Below, one piece after another: positions 33,666 through 40,683 of a stretch of 64,000 bases of DNA (positions are counted from its first letter, which is position 1; every line of letters starts with the position of its first letter). A model generated the notes under the pieces. It did not search any database. It was given only the letters and a program-made list of their open reading frames with translations, and was not told where the DNA came from. This DNA comes from Acidimicrobiia bacterium (GTDB lineage: Bacteria > Acidobacteriota > Terriglobia > Bryobacterales > Bryobacteraceae). The position numbers and the translations under genes are program-made. The stretch spans positions 1 through 64,000 of the forward strand of contig VFZE01000009.1 in NCBI GenBank assembly GCA_016871315.1, given 5' to 3'.

Positions 33666-36250
33666 TATAAACCATCCAACTCTTCCATGGCGCGGCGGAT
33701 TTTGGCCGCTTGCGGGGAACTCGGGTAGAGGGCGAGGTACTGCTGATAATGGGTACGGGCTTCGGCGTTGCGTCCGAGTTTGGCGTAGGTGTCGCCGAGG
33801 TTGCCGTGAACTTCCTTCCGTTTGGGGTCGGCTTTGACGGTCTTGAGCAGCCAGTCGAGGGCGGCGTCGAGTTGGCCGGCGCGGTAGAGGGCGTAGCCGA
33901 GGTTGTTCATAAGCACCGGATCATTCGGTTTGCGGTTGACGGCTTCGCGGAAACTGGCGATGGCCAAATCGTACTTGCGCTCGCGGTAGTATTGGCGGCC
34001 CTGACGGTCGAGGTCATAGGCGCTGGTTCCGGCGGGCTTGACCGGCGGTGCGGCGCGGCCTTCGAGGCGCGCGGATTCGGATTGAATGCTGCGCTGGAGG
34101 GCGAGCAGCTCGGCCTGCTTGGCTTCGATTTGCCGCTGGAGGCGGGCGAGCTGTTCGGTCATCTCGAGGGCGCGGCCTTCCAGTTGCGAGCTGAGCATGG
34201 TGAGCGGTTCCGGGCGCAACTCGAAGAGGAACTCGCCGCCTTCGCTGCCGGCGAGGTTGCCCATGGCGGGGGTCTGGCGGGAGAAGGAGCTGACGACGGG
34301 GCTGACGTAGGCGCCGAGCTCGGAGGCGGTGATGACGCCGTTGGCGTCCAGATCGGCCTGGCCTTCCAGACCCTGGAGCAAAGCCCAGGTGAAGACGGAG
34401 TGGCCGCCGGGACCTTCGTCGGTGACCTGCTGATCGGCTCCGCCGGCGGTGAGGATCTGGCGGGCGGTGCGGCGACTGATCTCTTCGAGATAGGTGCGGT
34501 TGCGGGAGAAGGCTCCTCCCGCGCGGGTGAGCGCGAGGCCGCCGTAGCAGGCGTCCATGACGAAGTAGACGTGTTTGGCGGGGATGAGTTCGGCGGCGTC
34601 GCGGAGCGCGTTCATGGGGATGGCGGTAGAGAAGAAGTTGTTGCGGCCGGCGTCGGCGGGAATGAGGAAGCCGGTCTCGCGGCCGTCGTGCTGTTTGCGT
34701 GTTGCGCCGTGTCCGGCGAAGAAGAAGAAGAGGCGGTCTTCGCGGTGAACCTTATCGGGGTCGGACAATTCGTCGCCGAGCAGAGCCATGATGCGCTCGC
34801 GGGTGGCTTCGCGGTCGGTGAGCTTGCGGACGTTCTCGGGACGGAAGCCGAACTTGGAGACGAGCGCCTGTTCGACGGCGTCGGCGTCGCGGACAGCGTG
34901 GCGGAGCCTGGGCCAGTTGCGATAGTCGTTGATGCCGATGATGACGGCCCAGCTCTCGCGGTAGAGAGGCTTCACCGGGGCGGAAGCCTGCTGAAGGGAA
35001 GCGGCAACAGGGGCGCGGATGGCGTAAACGCCGGGCGGGGAGTCGACGAGCTTGGCGCCATCGAAGCGCTGAAAGGCGTACTGCTGGCGGACCAGTTCCT
35101 CGAGCACTTGCTGGACGGCGAGGATGCTTTGGCGATGGACGTCGTGGAAGAGGATGATGCCTTTCTTCTTCCCGGCGAGCAGCTTGAGGGTGCGGGCGGC
35201 AATGGATTCGGGAATGGGGTCGGCCCAGTCGAGGGAGTCGATGGTCCACATGACCGATTGCATGCGATGGGCGGCGACGGCATCGAGGAGAGACTTGTTG
35301 CGGGCGCCGAAGGGGGCGCGGAAGAGTTCGGGGCGCAGGCCGGTGGAGGCTTCCAGCAGAGAGTTGGTCCAGCCGATTTCGCGTTCGCGGGCTTCTTCAC
35401 TGATGCGGGTGAGGATGGAGTGCGAGTAGCCATGGTTGCCGAGGGTGTGGCCGGCGGCGGCGATGCGCTTGTTGAGGGCGGCCAGCTTGGTGAGTTTGGC
35501 GTTGCCGTCCTCAAGCGAACCGAGATACTTGCCGATTTGGAAGAAGCCGGCGCGGAGGCCGTACTTGGCGAGGAGGACCATGACCTGCTCGGTGTAGCGG
35601 GGATGAGGACCGTCGTCGAAGGTGAGCACGACGGTGTTTGCGGGGAGGTTGTGGCCGAAGATCTCGCGGTCCTGGCCGCGCATGGCGGATTCGGGCTCCT
35701 GGATGTCGGGGAACTCTTCGAGGATGCGATCGACGGGGAGGCGGCTGCGGAGGCCGCGCATGTAGTCTTCCCACTTTTCGCGCCGGGGTTGCTCGCCGCG
35801 CATGAGCGGTCCCATGAGGCGGGAGACCTCTTCGCGATAGGCGGTCTGGATCTGGCGGAGTTGTTCGCGGGCGGGGGCGGCGGCTGCGGTGTCTAGTTCT
35901 TCGAGGAGGCCGGCGAGGGCGAGACGGTCGCCGTCGTGGAGCGAGGAGGCGGTGAAGTAGTCGATGAGCCACTGGGCGCGGCCGGGCGCGTTGAGATCGG
36001 CTCGAGCTTGCGCGATGGTGTCGAGTTTGCGGTGGAAGAGTGCCCGGGCGACGGCGAGTCTGCGGCCGCCGTCTGTGCCATCCATGAGCACAAGGATGCG
36101 GCGGTAGTCTTCGACAATGGCGGCGAGGCGGTTTTGGAATTGCTGGCGGTCGGCGGGGGCGGGGGTACCGTGGAACCAGAGCAGGAGTCCGGCGGCGGCG
36201 AGCAGCGCGGCGAGGAGTGCGAGTTTCCAGCTTTTCGCAACGACAGGCAT
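33665..36250 (-). CDS. Membrane-anchored NodB deacetylase - caspase-like peptidase - TPR fusion
   Basis: 861 aa from ATG 36250. A membrane helix at about 6-27 precedes a helical region. The polysaccharide deacetylase (NodB) domain has TFDDGPHP (about 210), HTLGNHGYSH (about 268-277), RAPFGA (about 311) and GIILFHDVH (about 364-372), so the metal-binding Asp/His/His are kept. A caspase (C14) domain starts near 432 (ESWAVIIGINDYRN), with catalytic His in FFAGHGA (about 514) and Cys in MDACYGG (about 568). A coiled coil (about 684-731) and three TPR repeats (about 743-856) end the protein. The anchor places all parts outside the cytoplasm. I know these domains separately but do not recall this combination. 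The receptor relic overlaps its stop codon. Confidence 0.9.
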   Translation of the reverse strand: MPVVAKSWKLALLAALLAAAGLLLWFHGTPAPADRQQFQNRLAAIVEDYRRILVLMDGTDGGRRLAVARALFHRKLDTIAQARADLNAPGRAQWLIDYFTASSLHDGDRLALAGLLEELDTAAAAPAREQLRQIQTAYREEVSRLMGPLMRGEQPRREKWEDYMRGLRSRLPVDRILEEFPDIQEPESAMRGQDREIFGHNLPANTVVLTFDDGPHPRYTEQVMVLLAKYGLRAGFFQIGKYLGSLEDGNAKLTKLAALNKRIAAAGHTLGNHGYSHSILTRISEEAREREIGWTNSLLEASTGLRPELFRAPFGARNKSLLDAVAAHRMQSVMWTIDSLDWADPIPESIAARTLKLLAGKKKGIILFHDVHRQSILAVQQVLEELVRQQYAFQRFDGAKLVDSPPGVYAIRAPVAASLQQASAPVKPLYRESWAVIIGINDYRNWPRLRHAVRDADAVEQALVSKFGFRPENVRKLTDREATRERIMALLGDELSDPDKVHREDRLFFFFAGHGATRKQHDGRETGFLIPADAGRNNFFSTAIPMNALRDAAELIPAKHVYFVMDACYGGLALTRAGGAFSRNRTYLEEISRRTARQILTAGGADQQVTDEGPGGHSVFTWALLQGLEGQADLDANGVITASELGAYVSPVVSSFSRQTPAMGNLAGSEGGEFLFELRPEPLTMLSSQLEGRALEMTEQLARLQRQIEAKQAELLALQRSIQSESARLEGRAAPPVKPAGTSAYDLDRQGRQYYRERKYDLAIASFREAVNRKPNDPVLMNNLGYALYRAGQLDAALDWLLKTVKADPKRKEVHGNLGDTYAKLGRNAEARTHYQQYLALYPSSPQAAKIRRAMEELDGL

Positions 36251-36484
36251 TCTTGTATCTAAGTATTGGCACGCAGGGGGGCGGGAGTGCAATGGGCGGA
36301 ACGGTTTTTATGCTGCCATTGGGAGAGATAAAGGAGGGAGGGATTCGGACAACGGCACTGGTTAGCGGAACTCTCCGCGATGAGCGCGGAATCGTGGCCG
36401 GCGCGAGGATCTGCCTGTTGCGGGAGTGTACTGCGAGGCTGGAGCCTCGTGAAAGACGTGATTGGACGATCCGCTCCCTAAACG
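36251..36484. other. Debris between the fusion gene and the DUF5615 relic
   Basis: No intact gene. A plus-strand frame from ATG 36292 contains TALVSGTLRDERGIVAGARI, which resembles the first strand of a carboxypeptidase-regulatory-like domain, but it ends soon in unrelated sequence and is probably chance or a small relic. A weak TAGATA box on the minus strand lies 5 nt before ATG 36250. Confidence 0.3.
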
Positions 36485-36670
36485 CTACAGGCATGAGCGT
36501 GGAGGAACGGCGGTAGGGAACGCTCCCAGCCAATTGGACGGCCGGACTTTTGACATGGGATTCATCGCAGTAGGTGGACCGATAGTTGACCAGTGAACCG
36601 CCTCGTAACCGGCGAGGGAGAGGCTGTGAACCGAACGTGAGGTCAGATTCATGTCGACGAGCAGACGCAT
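36485..36670 (-). pseudogene. DUF5615 (PIN-like) toxin fragment
   Basis: ATG 36670 opens MRLLVDMNLTSRSVHSLSLA, then GYEAVHWSTIGPPTA. This matches the N-terminus of DUF5615 PIN-like proteins (MRLLVDMNLxxR...GhxAVHxxxlG). After that the expected SEIMxxA...THDLDF core is absent and the frame ends in unrelated residues at 36485. The fragment has the first conserved Asp of the PIN-like site but not the rest, so it cannot be active. Confidence 0.65.
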
Positions 36671-36673
36671 TCG

Positions 36674-36760
36674 TCAGCGCGCCAGGTGAACTTCGCGGCC
36701 TTGGGCGAGGTTGGCGGCAAAAGCGAGCGCCTCGAGAATATCCTCTTCGTTCAACAGCAC
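36674..36760 (-). pseudogene. C-terminal fragment of a DUF433 antitoxin
   Basis: Minus-strand VLLNEEDILEALAFAANLAQ followed by GREVHLAR and TGA matches the C-terminus of DUF433 antitoxins (xxEDIxxALAxAA). The N-terminal half is gone and the fragment begins inside the end of ybdD. It lies 3 nt before the DUF5615 fragment, the usual antitoxin-toxin order. Confidence 0.6.
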
Positions 36761-36927
36761 TTGGCGTTTTTGTATTTGCGGGCGAGGCGGTGTTCGTGAA
36801 ACTTGCGCCATTCTTCGGGGGAGTGGGGGCGTCCGTGGGCTTGGAGGTGGCGGCGGTAGGCGTTTTCGTCGCCGAGTTCGCGGAGGAGGCCGATGATGGT
36901 TTGGCCGATGCGGCGGAGGGTGCTCAT
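36751..36927 (-). CDS. ybdD: YbdD/DUF466 small protein
   Basis: 58 aa, starting at ATG 36927 within the cstA stop (ATGA overlap). STLRRIGQTIIGLLRELGDE, NAYRRHL, HPxSPEEW-like HSPEEWRKFHEHRLARKY and the CC end are typical of the YbdD/YjiX family. These small proteins are nearly always encoded right after CstA-type transporters and are needed for their function. Confidence 0.85.
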   Translation of the reverse strand: MSTLRRIGQTIIGLLRELGDENAYRRHLQAHGRPHSPEEWRKFHEHRLARKYKNAKCC

Positions 36928-38981
36928 ATTTCCTCCGGGCGGAGTTGCGAGAGGACGAAGGGGGATTCGACGACTTTGGCTTCTTCGGCTCCGGTGAGGA
37001 TGCGGTACCAGAGGCGGATGGAGTCGATGAGGATGGTGGTGACCAGGATGAGGAAGATGGCGCAGACGGCGGCGTCGAGGCGGTTGTTGAAGATCTGGGC
37101 TTGGGTGGCGGCGATTTGGGAGGCGGCGACTTTGCCGGCATCGAGGGCGGCTTGGAGCTGATCGGCCTGGGCGAGGAAGCCGAGGCGGGGGATGGGTGAG
37201 AAGATTTTTTGCCAGCCGGCGGTGAAGCAGACAACTACGAGCCAGGCGAGCGGGGTGCAGGTGATCCACATGTACCTGGCGCGGTGCATTTTGATGAGGA
37301 TGGTGGTGGCGACGCAGAGGGCGATGGCGGCGAGCAGCTGGTTGGCGATTCCGAAGAGGGGCCAGAGGGAGTTGATGCCGCCGAGGGGATCGCGGACGCC
37401 TTGGATGAGGAAGTAGCCCCAGGCGAGGACGACAGCGGCGCTGGCTCCGATGACGCCGGGCATCCAGCCGGTCTGGCCGAGTTTTTTGTGGAAGTGGCCC
37501 AGCAGGTCCTGAAGCATGAAGCGGCCGACGCGGGTGCCGGCGTCGATGATGGTGAGGATGAAGAGGGCCTCGAACATGATGGCGAAGTGATACCAGAAGC
37601 CGAGCAGGGCGCGGCCGCCGCCGCTGTGGGCGAAGATGTGGGCCATGCCGAGGGCGAGCGAGGGTGCGCCGCCGGTGCGGTAAAAGAGCGACTCTTCGCC
37701 GACGTCGGCGGCGAGGCCGGCCATGGTTGCGGCGTCGACGGGGAAGCCCCAGCTGGAGATGGTGGCGACGGCGGCTTCCGGCGTCGCGCCGACGATGCCG
37801 GCGGGAGAGTTGACGGCGAAGTAGACGCCTGGGGTGAGGACGCAGGCGGCGATCATGGCCATGATGGCGACGAAGCTTTCGAGCGCCATGGAGCCGTATC
37901 CGACGGGCCAGGCATGCCATTCCTTGGCGATCATTTTCGGCGTGGTGCCGGAGGAGATGAGGGAATGGAAGCCGCTGATGGCTCCGCAGGCGATGGTGAT
38001 GAAGCAGAAGGGGAAGACTTTTCCGGCGAAGATGGGTCCGGTGCCATCGACGAAGCGGGTGAGGGCGGGCATCTCCATTTCCGGGCGGACGAAGAGGATG
38101 CCGACGCCGAGCATGAGGACGACGCCGAGCTTGACGAAGGTGGAGAGGTAATCGCGGGGGGCGAGCAGGAGCCAGACGGGCAGGGCGCTGGCGAAGAAGC
38201 CGTAGATGATGACGCACCAGGCGAGCGCGATGCCGCCGAGGGTGAACCAGGGGGCCCAGGAGGCCGATTGGGCGACCCATTCTCCGGCGACGATGCTGAA
38301 CATGACGAGGAAGAAACCGATGACGGAGACTTCGAGCACTTTGCCGGGACGCCAGTAACGGAGGTAGAGACCCATGAAGACGGCGATGGGCATGGTGGCG
38401 GCGATGGTGAATGTTCCCCAGGGGCTGCCCTTGAGTGCGTTGACGACGACGAGGGCGACGACAGCGAGGAGGATGATCATGATGAGGAGGACGGTGAGCA
38501 GGGCGGTGAAGCCGCCGATCTTGCCGATCTCCTCGCGGGCCATCTGGCCGAGCGATTTGCCGTCGCGGCGCATGGAGCCGAACAGGATGACGAAGTCCTG
38601 GACGCAGCCGCCGATGACGGCGCCGAGGATGATCCAGATGGTTCCGGGGAGGAACCCGAACTGTGCGGCGAGCGTGGGGCCGACCAAGGGGCCGGGTCCG
38701 GCGATGGCGGCGAAGTGGTGGCCGAAGACGATCCACTTGTTGGTGGGCTCAAAGTCGTGGCCGTCGCGGAGGCGTTCTGCGGGAGTGGCGCGCTGGTCGT
38801 TCAAGGCCATGACTTTGGCGGCGATGAATTTGGCATAGAAGCGGAAGCCGATTAGATAGGTGCAGACAGAAGCGGTGACGAGCCAGATGCTGTTGATGGA
38901 TTCGCCGCGGTTGAGGGCAATGCCGCCGAGGGCGTAGGCGCCGAGGATGGCAATGCCGGCCCAGAGGATCTTCTTGATCAT
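36924..38981 (-). CDS. cstA: CstA-family carbon starvation / pyruvate transporter
   Basis: A 685-aa polytopic inner membrane protein. FYAKFIAAKVMALND, GHHFAAIAGPGPLVGPTLAA, and SSGTTPKMIAKEWHAWPVGY, then GSMALESFVAIMAM are CstA/BtsT hallmarks. Family members import pyruvate or peptides during carbon limitation. It forms an overlapping pair with ybdD. On the coding strand a TAAAAT box lies 7 nt before the ATG with no Shine-Dalgarno. A start so close to the promoter suggests control at transcription rather than through a leader. Confidence 0.94.
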   Translation of the reverse strand: MIKKILWAGIAILGAYALGGIALNRGESINSIWLVTASVCTYLIGFRFYAKFIAAKVMALNDQRATPAERLRDGHDFEPTNKWIVFGHHFAAIAGPGPLVGPTLAAQFGFLPGTIWIILGAVIGGCVQDFVILFGSMRRDGKSLGQMAREEIGKIGGFTALLTVLLIMIILLAVVALVVVNALKGSPWGTFTIAATMPIAVFMGLYLRYWRPGKVLEVSVIGFFLVMFSIVAGEWVAQSASWAPWFTLGGIALAWCVIIYGFFASALPVWLLLAPRDYLSTFVKLGVVLMLGVGILFVRPEMEMPALTRFVDGTGPIFAGKVFPFCFITIACGAISGFHSLISSGTTPKMIAKEWHAWPVGYGSMALESFVAIMAMIAACVLTPGVYFAVNSPAGIVGATPEAAVATISSWGFPVDAATMAGLAADVGEESLFYRTGGAPSLALGMAHIFAHSGGGRALLGFWYHFAIMFEALFILTIIDAGTRVGRFMLQDLLGHFHKKLGQTGWMPGVIGASAAVVLAWGYFLIQGVRDPLGGINSLWPLFGIANQLLAAIALCVATTILIKMHRARYMWITCTPLAWLVVVCFTAGWQKIFSPIPRLGFLAQADQLQAALDAGKVAASQIAATQAQIFNNRLDAAVCAIFLILVTTILIDSIRLWYRILTGAEEAKVVESPFVLSQLRPEEI

Positions 38982-38988
38982 GCGGAGA

Positions 38989-38994
38989 ATTTTA
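38989..38994 (-). promoter_or_regulatory. -10-like TAAAAT, 7 nt before cstA
   Basis: The minus strand reads TAAAAT, 7 nt, then ATG 38981. This is the same leaderless layout as other first genes here. Confidence 0.5.
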
Positions 38995-39027
38995 GCGCAG
39001 GCAATTGCATTGGGATAAGCTAGATGC

Positions 39028-40683
39028 GTGCCGAGCCTGGGAATCGCACTGGTGGCGGGGTTGGCCTGCGCGGTGATGGCGCAGGCGCAGCCGCGGATTG
39101 ATTCCGTCTATCCGGCGGGTGGAAGAGCGGGCGGAACGATACAGGCCGTGGTGCGTGGGGGGAATCTGAAGGGTGCAGGGGGAATCTGGTTTGAGGACGA
39201 AGGCGCCAGCGGGCGCGTGGTGGGCATTGAGACGGAGAAGGCGCCGAGGCGGCCGGCGGATCTTGTGAGCGTGGAGATCACGTTGGCGGAGCGGGCGCGC
39301 GGCAGTGTGAGCTTCCGCGTGCTGGCGGCGGGCGGCGTATCGAATGCGCTGCGGCTCCATGTGCATGAGGAGAGGGTGCAGATGGAGGGCGAGGGTGTGC
39401 ACGATCTGCCGGAGAAGGCGCAGAAAATCGCGGCGCTGCCTGTGGCAGTGCACGGGCGAATCAGCGAGCCGGGGGAGGTGGACTATTATTCATTCCGGGC
39501 GGAGGCGGGCGAGGAGTGGTGGTTCCGGACCAAGTCGAGCGAGGCGCTGGATCCGGCGCTGGCGATCTACCAGATCCAGGGAAGCTGGTTTGATTCCGGG
39601 CGCGCGGTGCGGCTGGCGTTTCACGATGAGCCGGTGTCCTATCCTGACCTGACGACGGAGGCGACGCTGCGGTATAGGTTCGAGAGAGCGGGGGAGTATC
39701 TGGTGCGAGTGAACGGGTTCTGGGGACATGGAGGTCCGGGGCAGGAATACATTCTTCTCATCAACAAAGGCGGCAGTGATCCGGATACGGTCTCACGGGA
39801 GTGGAAAGAGCGGACATGGACGAGGCGGCTGGAGACGGATCGCATGGATCTGTTGCAGGGGCGCGCGCTGGCGGGGAAGAAGCAGCCGGCGGTGACGGTG
39901 GTGGAAGCGGATGGCGAGCCGGTGAAGGCGCCCGTGGAGCCGCAGAAGATCACGCTGCCGGCGCTGGTGACGGGGACGATAGAGCGGCCTGGGGATGTGG
40001 ATCGGGTACGGTTGGCGGTGAAGGAAGGCGAGAGGGTGGTGTTTGAAGTGGAGACGCCGGGCAAGACGCTGCCGCTGATGAATCCGCTGTTGCGCATCGT
40101 GGACGGCGATGGGGTGGAGGCGCTGACGAACATTCTTTCGGTGGTGAATTCCAACGGGAATCTTTCGAAGCAGATACACCCGAAGACGCAGTACGTGTTT
40201 CCGCGGGCGGGCGAGTTCACATTGGAGATCCGGGACATTACGGCGGTGTATGGGGATGCGGAGATGAAGTACCGGGTGCTGGTGCGGCCGCAGGTGCCGC
40301 ATGTGGGCGAGGTGCACGTGGCGGAGGACCGTTTGAATCTCGTCGCGGGGAAGGTGCAGAAGCTGAGCGTGGTGACGGATCAGGAGGAGGGTTTCGACGG
40401 TTACGTGATCGTATCGATGGAAGGGGCGCCGGCGGGCGTGCGGGTGGTTGCGGGAACGGAGGTGGAGCCGGATTCACCGCCATCGCAAAGCGTGGGGAAG
40501 CGGGAACGGTTCACGTCGAAGAAGCAGAAAGCGACGCTGATTCTGATTCCAGATGCGGGCGCGCCGGTGACGGCGAAGCCGGTGAGAGCGGGGATTTATG
40601 CACAGCCGGTGGTGAAGGGGGAAATGGGAGCGAAGCTGCATGTGAAGGATGTATGGATCATGGTGATGAGGGAAGGGACATGA
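39028..40683 (+). CDS. Exported protein with PPC-like domains, partner of DUF1549/DUF1501 proteins
   Basis: 551 aa from GTG 39028 with a signal peptide (LGIALVAGLACAVMAQAQ). The N-terminus PRIDSVYPAGGRAGGTIQAV looks like an IPT/TIG-type domain. At least two pre-peptidase C-terminal (PPC) like units follow, with GRISEPGEVDYYSFRAEAGE and GTIERPGDVDRVRLAVKEGE. Such proteins commonly precede DUF1549/DUF1553 and DUF1501 genes in Planctomycetes and Acidobacteria. The biochemical role is unknown; a scaffold or substrate-binding part is likely. A TAAGCT lies 6 nt before the GTG. Its stop overlaps the next ATG (ATGA). Confidence 0.75.
   Translation: MPSLGIALVAGLACAVMAQAQPRIDSVYPAGGRAGGTIQAVVRGGNLKGAGGIWFEDEGASGRVVGIETEKAPRRPADLVSVEITLAERARGSVSFRVLAAGGVSNALRLHVHEERVQMEGEGVHDLPEKAQKIAALPVAVHGRISEPGEVDYYSFRAEAGEEWWFRTKSSEALDPALAIYQIQGSWFDSGRAVRLAFHDEPVSYPDLTTEATLRYRFERAGEYLVRVNGFWGHGGPGQEYILLINKGGSDPDTVSREWKERTWTRRLETDRMDLLQGRALAGKKQPAVTVVEADGEPVKAPVEPQKITLPALVTGTIERPGDVDRVRLAVKEGERVVFEVETPGKTLPLMNPLLRIVDGDGVEALTNILSVVNSNGNLSKQIHPKTQYVFPRAGEFTLEIRDITAVYGDAEMKYRVLVRPQVPHVGEVHVAEDRLNLVAGKVQKLSVVTDQEEGFDGYVIVSMEGAPAGVRVVAGTEVEPDSPPSQSVGKRERFTSKKQKATLILIPDAGAPVTAKPVRAGIYAQPVVKGEMGAKLHVKDVWIMVMREGT

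Noticed and set aside
33710-35896. A 700-codon plus-strand frame antisense to the deacetylase-caspase fusion
   Set aside because: The composition (Gly, Val, Glu, Ala) is typical of antisense reading of C-ending codons, and the minus-strand domains are unmistakable.
36292-36516. Plus-strand frame with TALVSGTLRDERGIVAGARI, like the start of a carboxypeptidase-regulatory domain
   Set aside because: Only one strand-like segment matches, there is no signal peptide, and the remainder does not fit. It is listed only as debris.
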